From positions 941,972 through 1,005,971 of the forward strand of contig NZ_LR131147.1 in assembly GCF_900626285.1 (NCBI RefSeq): a stretch of 64,000 nucleotides of DNA, in the 5' to 3' direction. The first letter of the stretch is position 1. The number at the start of each line of letters is the position of its first letter. The stretch comes from Intestinimonas massiliensis (ex Afouda et al. 2020) (GTDB taxonomy: Bacteria > Bacillota > Clostridia > Oscillospirales > Oscillospiraceae). Shown here one piece after another: positions 26,810-33,760 of the stretch. The notes under the pieces are model-generated. The model saw only the letters and a program-made list of their open reading frames with translations. It ran no database searches and was not told the origin of the DNA. The translations under genes were made by a program, and so were the position numbers.

Positions 26810-28066
26810 TTGCAACAGCAGACCTGTCCCCACTGCGGCGCGCCCCTGCCGGAGGGCGCCGTCTTCTGCCCCCACTGCGCCAGAGACGTACACCCCCGGA
26901 AGGACACCAAAAGACCCGCTCCCCTGCGGAAAAAGCTGCTGGCGGGCCTGCTGGCCCTCCTCGTAGTGATCGCCGCCGGGGCGGGCATCTGGTACGCCAA
27001 CCGGCCCTATGTGCCCCGGGAATACGACGGGGTAGGCGAGGTGTACTACGAGACCGGCGGCAGGACCTACCAGCTGCTGGTGGCCTGGCCCGCCGACCGG
27101 TGCGCTCCCGCCCCCGACATCTACCAGTACGGCCGGGAGGACGATCTGACCCGCTGGCCCTCCCGGTTCTATGTGAACGACGCCGCCAACGGCGCCGACG
27201 CCTGGGGGGAGTTTGAGCCCCTGGTGGAGCAGGTGACGGTGGAGGTGGTGCAGGACGAGAACGCCGGCAGCACTCTGACCGCCGAATCCCCCGCCCAGGA
27301 CGAAAACTACCCCGACGCGGCCGGCACCTCCATCCTGGAGTTTGACGGGCTGTGCGGGGAGCCCCAGGTGGTGTGGAACGTTCAAATGAAAAACGGGGAT
27401 GTGCTCCGGGTGCGGCAGAACATCCACGTCACCCTGATCCACACCTACACCTACGACTGGCACGACTACCCCATGGACACCCTGGAGGAGCTCCAGGCCC
27501 TGCTGGACCGGGTGGTGACGGAGGTGCAGCCGATGGACGAGCTGATTTTCAACCTGCCGCCGGTGACCTATGAGGGCACCCTGACCCTGCCCAACACCTG
27601 CACTCTCCAGGGCTGCACCGACGGCAGCGGCCGCACCGTCTTTGCCGGCAGCGTGCTGGCCACTCCAGAACAGGGCTACTGGCTCAACTACCTGTTTGAC
27701 ATCGACTTTGTGGGGAACGGCTCCAACGTGGGGCTGTCCGCCTCCATCAGCACCATAGCCATCGGCTGCACCTTCACCGGGTACAAGACCGGCATTCTGT
27801 CCTACGGCTCCGCCTGGACCGCCCCTGTGGAGTGTACCTTCACCGGTAACCAGGTGGGCTTCCACTTCAACAGCGTGGACGGCGGGGTCAGCCGGGCCCT
27901 ATTCGACAACAACGTCTTTACCGGCAACGGCACCGCCGTGCTGCTGGAAAACGTGTCCGCCGACGGCACCATCTATTTTGACGGCTCGGTGTTCTCCGGC
28001 AACGGCACGGATATTGACAACCGCTGCGGCTACGATGTGGATACCTCCAAAGCGGTTTTTGAGTAA
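26810..28066 (+). CDS. Zinc-ribbon, single-span membrane protein with C-terminal beta-helix (paralogue 4)
   Basis: This protein has ~418 residues. The TTG at 26810 is preferred because AAGGAG sits about 8 bases upstream; the GTG at 26801 directly touches that site. Zinc ribbon CPHC/CPHC, transmembrane helix LAGLLALLVVIAAGAGIWYA, then the outer domain with the family motifs MKNGDVLRVRQ and DYPMDTLEELQALLD and a beta-helix. It is strikingly similar to paralogue 5, for example in the shared GIWYANRPYVP and DGVGEVYYETG, which indicates a recent duplication. Confidence 0.68.
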   Translation: MQQQTCPHCGAPLPEGAVFCPHCARDVHPRKDTKRPAPLRKKLLAGLLALLVVIAAGAGIWYANRPYVPREYDGVGEVYYETGGRTYQLLVAWPADRCAPAPDIYQYGREDDLTRWPSRFYVNDAANGADAWGEFEPLVEQVTVEVVQDENAGSTLTAESPAQDENYPDAAGTSILEFDGLCGEPQVVWNVQMKNGDVLRVRQNIHVTLIHTYTYDWHDYPMDTLEELQALLDRVVTEVQPMDELIFNLPPVTYEGTLTLPNTCTLQGCTDGSGRTVFAGSVLATPEQGYWLNYLFDIDFVGNGSNVGLSASISTIAIGCTFTGYKTGILSYGSAWTAPVECTFTGNQVGFHFNSVDGGVSRALFDNNVFTGNGTAVLLENVSADGTIYFDGSVFSGNGTDIDNRCGYDVDTSKAVFE

Positions 28067-28080
28067 AAGGAGAGAGGAAC

Positions 28081-29340
28081 ATGGAACACAAATGCCCCCA
28101 CTGCGGCGCGGACCTGCCGGAAAACGCCGCCTTCTGCCCCCACTGTGCCCAGGATGTCCACCCCCGGAAGGGGGCAGGAACCCCCTCCCCCCTGCGGAAA
28201 AAGCTGCTGCTGGGCCTGATCGCCCTGGTGGTGGTGATCGCCGCCGGAGTTGGAATCTGGTACGCCAACCGGCCCTACGTGCCCCAGGAATTTGACGGGG
28301 TGGGCGAGGTGTACTATGAGACCGGGGACAAGACCTACCAGCTGCTGGTAGCCTGGCCCAACGACCGGTGTATGCCCGCCCCCGACATCTACCAGCAGGG
28401 TGCGCCGGACGAGCAGTACCGCTGGCCTTCCCGGTGGTACGTCAACGACGCCGCCACCGGCCAGGACGCCTGGGAGGAGTTTGAGCCTCTGGTAGAGCAG
28501 GTCACGGTGGAGGTGGTGCAGGACGAGAACGCCGCGGACGAGCTTATCGCCGGGGAGCCCAGCCACCGGGAGGACTACTCCCCCGACGCCGCCATGGTGT
28601 CCTCCCTGGACTTCACCGGCAATTCCGGGGAGCCCCAGGTGGTGTGGACGGTACAGATGAAGAACGGGGATATGATCCGGGTGCAGCAGAACATCCACAT
28701 CAGCCTCATCCTCACCCACGAGTACCACTGGGAGGACTACCCCATGGACACTCTGGAGCAGCTGCAGGGGCTGATGGACGACATCTCCGCCCAGGTCAAT
28801 CCCGTGGACGAGGTGATCCTCTATCTGCCGCCGGTGACCTATGAGGGGAACCTGGAGCTGCGCCGGTCCTTTGAGTTCCACGGCAGCACCGAAGGGGACG
28901 GACGCACCACCCTGAAGGGCAGCCTCACCATGCTGGAGACGGGCAAATACTACTGGATCAACTATTTCTACGACATGGACTTCGCGGGAGACGGTGCCAA
29001 CGCCGGCATCACCGCCCTGTCCAAGGTGTGGGCCATCGGCTGCTCCTTCACCGGCTACAAAACCGGCCTGCTGACCCAGGGGGGCGCCTGGGTGAACGTC
29101 ACGGAGTGCACCTTCACGGACAACGAGGTGGGTCTCTTCTACAACAGCACCGGCCAGTCCGCTACCGACGACCGCTACTTCGACAACACCTTCACCCACA
29201 ACGGCACCGCCGTGCTGCTGATGAACGTGCCCACCGATCTGACCCTGTACTTCGACGGCACCACCTTCTCCGGCAACGGCACCGATATCGACAACCAGTG
29301 CGAGCATCCCATTGACACTTCCAACGCCATCTTTGAATAA
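28081..29340 (+). CDS. Zinc-ribbon, single-span membrane protein with C-terminal beta-helix (paralogue 5)
   Basis: This 419-residue protein has ATG 28081 behind AGGAGAGAGG. It has the same plan as paralogue 4: zinc ribbon CPHC/CPHC, transmembrane helix LIALVVVIAAGVGIWYA, a middle domain with MKNGDMIRVQQ and DYPMDTLEQLQGLMD, and a terminal beta-helix (GDGANAGITALSKV, NTFTHNGTAVLLMN). It is the last gene of the array and is closed by a strong terminator. Confidence 0.68.
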   Translation: MEHKCPHCGADLPENAAFCPHCAQDVHPRKGAGTPSPLRKKLLLGLIALVVVIAAGVGIWYANRPYVPQEFDGVGEVYYETGDKTYQLLVAWPNDRCMPAPDIYQQGAPDEQYRWPSRWYVNDAATGQDAWEEFEPLVEQVTVEVVQDENAADELIAGEPSHREDYSPDAAMVSSLDFTGNSGEPQVVWTVQMKNGDMIRVQQNIHISLILTHEYHWEDYPMDTLEQLQGLMDDISAQVNPVDEVILYLPPVTYEGNLELRRSFEFHGSTEGDGRTTLKGSLTMLETGKYYWINYFYDMDFAGDGANAGITALSKVWAIGCSFTGYKTGLLTQGGAWVNVTECTFTDNEVGLFYNSTGQSATDDRYFDNTFTHNGTAVLLMNVPTDLTLYFDGTTFSGNGTDIDNQCEHPIDTSNAIFE

Positions 29341-29344
29341 CAGA

Positions 29345-29385
29345 AAAACACGGGGTACGGCAAAATGCCGTACCCCGTGTTTTCG
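29345..29385. terminator. Bidirectional terminator between the zinc-ribbon array and a GNAT gene
   Basis: An 18-bp perfect stem (AAAACACGGGGTACGGCA and its complement) around an AAA loop is flanked by A-rich and T-rich ends on both sides. It sits between convergent genes. Confidence 0.9.
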
Positions 29386-29390
29386 TTTGC

Positions 29391-29861
29391 TCAGAAATCG
29401 TAGCGGTAGATCTTCTCCATGACCCCGCCGCCTTCGGGGGCCTTCTCCACGAACTGCCACCCCATCTTCTCATAGTAGTTGTCCAGCTTGGTGATGAGGT
29501 AGAGGCAGGGATACCGGCCCAGGGCCCGCACCGCCTCAATGCTGGCCCGCTGGAGCTGCTGGCCGATATGCAGGTTGCGGTACTCGTCCTTCACATACAG
29601 GGTGGCCATCCAGGGGGACAGGTCCTGCCGGGTCTTCAGGTCATTGAGCCACAGGGACACCACACCCACCGGCTTCCCGTCCCGGACGGCCACCAGGGTC
29701 TGGGGCACCGTGTCCTTCTGGGAGGCGTACTTGGTGCGGTAGACGATCTCCTCCAGGGTGTACCCGTCGGCCTTGGCCCACTCCAGCCACAGCCACCGGG
29801 ACACCTCCTCCAAAAACTCCGGCGCGTCCGCCAGATTGACGATCCTGGTCTCGCATTCCAC
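29391..29861 (-). CDS. GNAT family N-acetyltransferase
   Basis: This ~156-residue protein contains the acetyl-CoA segment YVKDEYRNLHIGQQLQRASI and a C-terminal KLDNYYEKMGWQFVE region typical of GNAT enzymes. The frame is open to an ATG at 29900, but that ATG overlaps the -10 box of the gene's own promoter. The GTG at 29861, preceded by AAAGGGG, is therefore the likely start. The substrate is unknown. Confidence 0.8.
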   Translation of the reverse strand: MECETRIVNLADAPEFLEEVSRWLWLEWAKADGYTLEEIVYRTKYASQKDTVPQTLVAVRDGKPVGVVSLWLNDLKTRQDLSPWMATLYVKDEYRNLHIGQQLQRASIEAVRALGRYPCLYLITKLDNYYEKMGWQFVEKAPEGGGVMEKIYRYDF

Positions 29862-29898
29862 AACGTCAGCCCCTTTCACAGTTTGGTTAGCTGTCTTC

Positions 29899-29928
29899 AT
29901 TATATGGGACAGCCAACCACTCCGTCAA
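29899..29928 (-). promoter_or_regulatory. Promoter of the GNAT gene
   Basis: On the minus strand, TTGACG (29923-29928), an 18-base spacer and a perfect TATAAT (29899-29904). The -10 overlaps the upstream in-frame ATG and so decides the gene start. Confidence 0.8.
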
Positions 29929-29935
29929 GGGTACC

Positions 29936-30181
29936 TCAGCTATGCTCTGCCCGCCAGAGGGTCTGATACCCCTCCCCCGTCACCGCCACGGCCTGCTCCA
30001 TCTCCTCCGGCCAGTCCTCCGTGGGACAGGCGGTACCACCCTCATACCGCACGCAGGTGCCGCAGCTGCTGCTCAGGTCCCGGGGCACCGGCATCAGGCG
30101 GGCCGGTATCCCCCGCCGGTCACAGTCCTTCTTGAACCGCATGGCGCCGAAGTGGGAGTAAAATGTGGCGATACAGACCAT
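29936..30181 (-). CDS. DUF3343 protein (putative Se/S carrier-like)
   Basis: This 81-residue protein resembles the small DUF3343 family often found beside YedE/TusA-like selenium genes. The N-terminal part (FYSHFGAMRFKKDCDRRG) is the usual dehydrogenase-like small fold, and the SSSCGTCVRYE segment carries the conserved Cys. The role is inferred from context: handling sulfur or selenium delivered by the TusA-like protein next to it. The gap to that gene is one base. The ribosome site is weak. Confidence 0.7.
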   Translation of the reverse strand: MVCIATFYSHFGAMRFKKDCDRRGIPARLMPVPRDLSSSCGTCVRYEGGTACPTEDWPEEMEQAVAVTGEGYQTLWRAEHS

Positions 30182-30182
30182 T

Positions 30183-30389
30183 TTACTTGGTCAGGGTCAG
30201 GGTGTAGGTGCCGTTCTCCTCGGCCACGGACACCTGGCAGCCCTGATGCTGGGCATAGCGGGTCACATTCTCCCGAGCGGTGGGGTTGTCCACCAGCACC
30301 TGGCAGGGCAGCTTTCCCGCCGTCACGGCCTTCCGGGTCAGGATCACAGGCTCCGGGCAGGAGAGCCCTCTCGCGTCCACTGTGTGCAT
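30183..30389 (-). CDS. TusA/SirA-family sulfurtransferase-like protein
   Basis: This 68-residue protein begins MHTVDARGLSCPEPVI, the hallmark CPxP motif of TusA/SirA/YedF carriers, whose Cys holds a persulfide or perselenide. The ATG at 30389 is preferred over the one at 30395 because of spacing to GAGGAG, although the earlier ATG overlaps the yedE-like stop as ATGA. Co-location with the YedE-like transporter points to the selenium-linked branch (YedF-like). Confidence 0.8.
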   Translation of the reverse strand: MHTVDARGLSCPEPVILTRKAVTAGKLPCQVLVDNPTARENVTRYAQHQGCQVSVAEENGTYTLTLTK

Positions 30390-30391
30390 GC

Positions 30392-31483
30392 TCATTCTCC
30401 TCTCTTTTTGCCAAAGGTGTTGCAGCAGGCGATGATTGCCACCACGGCGATGCCGATGAGCACCGCGATCTTGCCGTTGGCAGTGGGGCCCTCCCCGCTG
30501 GAGGCCAGGCCGAAGTTGTGGGCGAAGGCGGCGCCGGCCACCAGGCCGATGACGGTGATGGCGCTGTCGGTGTTGCCCTCACCGGCCAGCACCAGCTGGC
30601 GCAAGGGGCAGCCGCCCAGCAGCACGCAGCCGAAGCCCACCAGCAGCATGCCCAGGGCGTTCCACAGCCCGTCGGTGTGGGCCACGGCCTGGCCGGCCAT
30701 GCCCAGCTTGAAGTAGACGTTGGGGGTGACGCCGGTGAGGATCAGGTTGCACACCAGGGCGCTGGCGAAGATGGCCACAAAGCCGGCCAGCAGCTTCCAC
30801 TCCCGGAAGAGCACCACATCCCGGATGCCGCCCACCATGCAAAGCCGGGTGCGCTGGGCCAGAGCGCCCACCACCAGGCCGGCGATCAGGCTCACCGCGA
30901 TGGCCGCGTGCTGGGCGCCGGGGCCGCCGCCGGCCTCGGTAAAGTGGATGAAGGCGGGGGCGGCAATGAGCAGCACCAGCAGCACCACCTGGACGACAGG
31001 CAGGATGCGGCCCTCCAGGGCGGGCAGCTGATAGGTGCGCTTCAGGGAGTAACCCTTGGTCAGGAAGAACACGCCCACCAGGATGCCGCACACAAAGCCC
31101 ACCAGGCCGAACACCGCGTTCAGGTCGCCGCCCGCCAGCCGCAGGATCATGCGGAAGGGGCAGCCCAGGAACATCAGGCAGCCGATCATCACGAAAAAGC
31201 CCAGCACAAAGCGGGTGACCGGCGCACTGCCGCCCTTGGAACCGAACTCCTTCCGGGCCGTGGCCAGCAAAAAGCTGCCCAGCACCAGGCCGATGATTTC
31301 AGGGCGGATGTACTGCACGTTGGCCGCGCTGTGCAGCCCCAGGGCCCCGGCGGTGTCCCGCAGGAAGCAGGCGATGCAGAAGCCCATGTTCAGGGGATTG
31401 CCCAGCAGCACCAGCAGCGACGCGATGACGCCGATGACCAGCCCGGCCAGGATGATCCCAGTCTTCTCTCGTTTCAACTCCAT
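30392..31483 (-). CDS. YeeE/YedE-family selenium-linked membrane transporter
   Basis: This 363-residue membrane protein has about ten hydrophobic spans. ATG 31483 follows AGGAGGAG; an upstream extension has no membrane or family similarity. Conserved Cys-containing signatures are GFCIACFLRD, LGCPFRMILRLAGGD, RLCMVGGIRDVV and LLGGCPLRQLVLAGEGN. These match the YeeE/YedE (thiosulfate or selenium) transporters, in particular the long YedE form associated with selenium metabolism. It leads a three-gene operon with the TusA-like and DUF3343 genes. Substrate specificity is inferred. Confidence 0.82.
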   Translation of the reverse strand: MELKREKTGIILAGLVIGVIASLLVLLGNPLNMGFCIACFLRDTAGALGLHSAANVQYIRPEIIGLVLGSFLLATARKEFGSKGGSAPVTRFVLGFFVMIGCLMFLGCPFRMILRLAGGDLNAVFGLVGFVCGILVGVFFLTKGYSLKRTYQLPALEGRILPVVQVVLLVLLIAAPAFIHFTEAGGGPGAQHAAIAVSLIAGLVVGALAQRTRLCMVGGIRDVVLFREWKLLAGFVAIFASALVCNLILTGVTPNVYFKLGMAGQAVAHTDGLWNALGMLLVGFGCVLLGGCPLRQLVLAGEGNTDSAITVIGLVAGAAFAHNFGLASSGEGPTANGKIAVLIGIAVVAIIACCNTFGKKRGE

Positions 31484-31516
31484 AGCTCTCTCCTCCTGTC
31501 TGTTGCTTACGATGTG

Positions 31517-31546
31517 AGTATACCGGAGGTTTACTGTGATTTCCAA
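31517..31546 (-). promoter_or_regulatory. Promoter of the yedE-like operon
   Basis: On the minus strand, TTGGAA (31541-31546), an 18-base spacer and TATACT (31517-31522) lie upstream of ATG 31483. It is back-to-back with the promoter of the cysteine-desulfurase-like gene, so one LysR site could control both. Confidence 0.65.
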
Positions 31547-31577
31547 TAGTAAGTATTGATATATTTAATCATTCTAT

Positions 31578-31606
31578 TTGAAATTCCAATGATAGTGGAG
31601 TACAAT
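31578..31606 (+). promoter_or_regulatory. Promoter of the cysteine desulfurase/LysR operon
   Basis: TTGAAA (31578-31583), a 17-base spacer and TACAAT (31601-31606) lie about 23 bases before ATG 31630. TTCCAAT occurs here and again in the divergent promoter, so it may form part of a shared operator. Confidence 0.7.
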
Positions 31607-31629
31607 GGACGGGCAAAGGGGGCAGAACT

Positions 31630-32811
31630 ATGGACGCCATCTACTTAGACAACGCCTGCACCTCCTACCCCAAGCCGGAGGCGGTGCCCAAGGCCATGTA
31701 TGACTATATGTGCCGGGTGGGCAGCAACGTGAACCGGGGCTGCTATCAGCGGGCCTACCGGGTGGAGGAGACGGTATACGAGGCCCGGCAGATGCTGTGC
31801 CGCCTCTTCGGCGGCGACGACATCCGCAACGTGGTCTTTACCAAAAACGTCACCGAGAGCCTGAACGTGCTGCTCAAGGGCTTTCTGAAGCCGGGAGATC
31901 ACGTGATCGTCTCCTCCATGGAGCACAACGCGGTGATGCGCCCGCTGGTGCAGCTGGAGAAGCTGGGGGTGACCTTCACCCGGGCCCATTGCAGCGAAAC
32001 CGGGGCGCTGGACCCCACCGTGCTGGAGCGCTGCCTGGAGCCCAATACAAAGGCGGTGGTGATGACCCACGCCAGCAACGTGTGCGGCACCATGCTGCCC
32101 ATCGCCGCCGTGGGGGAATTCTGCGCCGCCCACGGCCTTCGGTTCTTTGTGGACGGAGCCCAGACCGGCGGGGTGTTCCCCATCCACATGGGAGACATGC
32201 ACATCGACGCCCTGGCTTTCACCGGCCACAAGGGGCTGCTGGGGCCCCAGGGGATCGGCGGCTTCCTGCTGCGGGGCGGCATGGAGGGGGAGCTGGAACC
32301 GCTCCTCTCCGGCGGCACCGGCAGCGTCAGCCATCTGGAGGAGATCCCCGACTTCATGCCCGACCGCTTTGAGCCGGGCACCCCCAATCTGCCCGGCATC
32401 GTGGGGCTCCACGCCGCCCTGAACTGGCTGGAGGAAACGGGCATGGAGGCCATCCGCACCCACGAACTGGCGCTCACCCGCCGGTTCCTGGACGGCCTGC
32501 TGGAGCTGCGGTCAGCGGGCCTGCCTCTGAAGATCGTGGGCCGGGAGGACACGGAGGACCGCACCGGAGTGGTGTCCATCCAGACCACGGACCGGGACAT
32601 GGCGGAGGTGGCCTGCCGCCTGGACGAGGACTACGGCATCATGACCCGGGTGGGACTCCACTGCGCCCCCTCCGCCCACAAGACCCTGGGCACCTTCCCC
32701 GCCGGCACCATCCGCTTCTCCTTCGGCTGGCACAATACGGAGGAGGAGATCGACCGGGCGTTGGAGGCCCTGGAACACATTTTGAAGGAGCAGCCCGGAC
32801 TATGGACATGA
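31630..32811 (+). CDS. Class V aminotransferase / cysteine desulfurase-like protein
   Basis: This 393-residue PLP enzyme begins with IYLDNACTSYPKPEAV, typical of the SufS/NifS-like subgroup found beside selenium-dependent molybdenum hydroxylase genes. The PLP lysine is in FTGHKGLLGPQG, the phosphate/PLP aspartate region is FVDGAQTGGVFP, and a C-terminal Cys lies in VGLHCAPSAH. It may release sulfur or selenium from cysteine or selenocysteine for the TusA-like carrier encoded divergently. GGGGG precedes the ATG. Its stop lies inside the LysR gene start. Confidence 0.85.
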   Translation: MDAIYLDNACTSYPKPEAVPKAMYDYMCRVGSNVNRGCYQRAYRVEETVYEARQMLCRLFGGDDIRNVVFTKNVTESLNVLLKGFLKPGDHVIVSSMEHNAVMRPLVQLEKLGVTFTRAHCSETGALDPTVLERCLEPNTKAVVMTHASNVCGTMLPIAAVGEFCAAHGLRFFVDGAQTGGVFPIHMGDMHIDALAFTGHKGLLGPQGIGGFLLRGGMEGELEPLLSGGTGSVSHLEEIPDFMPDRFEPGTPNLPGIVGLHAALNWLEETGMEAIRTHELALTRRFLDGLLELRSAGLPLKIVGREDTEDRTGVVSIQTTDRDMAEVACRLDEDYGIMTRVGLHCAPSAHKTLGTFPAGTIRFSFGWHNTEEEIDRALEALEHILKEQPGLWT

Positions 32812-33713
32812 AGCAGCTCCAGTCCTTCGCCGCGATGGTGGAGTACCGCAGCTTCACCAAAGCAGCGGAGAAGCTCTACATTTCCCAGCCCACCATCAGC
32901 ACCCATATCCGCCTGCTGGAGGAGGAGCTCCACTCCTGCCTCGTCATTCGGGGCAAGCGCACTGTGGAGGTCACCCCCCGGGGGCAGGAGCTGTACGAGT
33001 GCGCCCGGGACATCCTCAGTCTGCGGGACAGCCTGCTGCGCCGCTGGACGGAGGAGAAGAATCCCATCATCCAGCTGGGGGCCTCCACCATCCCCTCCGC
33101 CTACATCCTGCCCGAGATCCTGCCGGAGTACGGGCGGCTCCACCCGGAGGTGTACTTCACCATCCACCAGAGCGACAGCCAGGGGGTGGCCGACGGCATT
33201 CTCAACGGCAGCTTCGACCTGGGGCTGGCGGGTATGGAGGTGGCCCACGAGCAGCTGACCTGCGTTCCCTTCTACCAGGACCGGATGGTGCTCATCACCC
33301 CGGTTACCCCCCGCTTTCTGGCTCTGAGGGAACTGCCGGAGGTGCCGCTGGACAGTCTGCTGCGGGAGCCCATCATTCTCCGGGAGCAGGGCAGCGGCAG
33401 CCGGAAGAGCGCCGAGCGCTTTCTGGACAGCATGGGCGTCCGGGAGGAGGAACTGAACGTCACCGCCCGGATCAACGACCAGGAGTCCATCAAGAACCTG
33501 GTGGCCGGCGGGCTGGGGGTGTCCATCCTGTCCGAGCGGGCCGCCCGCAATTTTGCGGAGGAAAAGCGGGTGCTCCTCTTCCAGCTGCCCGAGCGCACCT
33601 CCAAGCGGTATCTGTATCTGCTCTTCCGCAAAAATTTCGTACTGAAGTCCTATATCCAGGCCTTCTGTGACCACATCAGGAAATACTATGCCGACACCTT
33701 ACGGCAGACATAA
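32802..33713 (+). CDS. LysR-family regulator (selenium-metabolism-associated type)
   Basis: This 303-residue protein has an N-terminal winged HTH (FTKAAEKLYISQPTISTHIR) and a periplasmic-binding-fold effector domain (IIQLGASTIPSAYILPEILP, GSGSRKSAERFLDSMG). It overlaps the aminotransferase by 10 bases; ATG 32802 lies 11 bases after AAGGAG. LysR proteins usually control divergent neighbours, here the yedE-like operon and its own operon. The effector is unknown; a sulfur or selenium metabolite is plausible. Confidence 0.85.
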   Translation: MDMKQLQSFAAMVEYRSFTKAAEKLYISQPTISTHIRLLEEELHSCLVIRGKRTVEVTPRGQELYECARDILSLRDSLLRRWTEEKNPIIQLGASTIPSAYILPEILPEYGRLHPEVYFTIHQSDSQGVADGILNGSFDLGLAGMEVAHEQLTCVPFYQDRMVLITPVTPRFLALRELPEVPLDSLLREPIILREQGSGSRKSAERFLDSMGVREEELNVTARINDQESIKNLVAGGLGVSILSERAARNFAEEKRVLLFQLPERTSKRYLYLLFRKNFVLKSYIQAFCDHIRKYYADTLRQT

Positions 33714-33750
33714 AAGCCGGAGCACCCCGATCGGGGTGCTCCGGCTTTTT
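33714..33750. terminator. Bidirectional terminator
   Basis: A long perfect palindrome, AAAGCCGGAGCACCCCGA and its complement, is followed by TTTTT. It separates the convergent LysR and arylsulfotransferase genes. Confidence 0.9.
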
Positions 33751-33760
33751 ACACATCAGC

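Noticed and set aside
23348..29340. Repeated DNA suggesting a CRISPR array or tandem satellite
   Set aside because: The repetition is of whole ~1.2 kb coding units (paralogous genes), not of short repeats with spacers.
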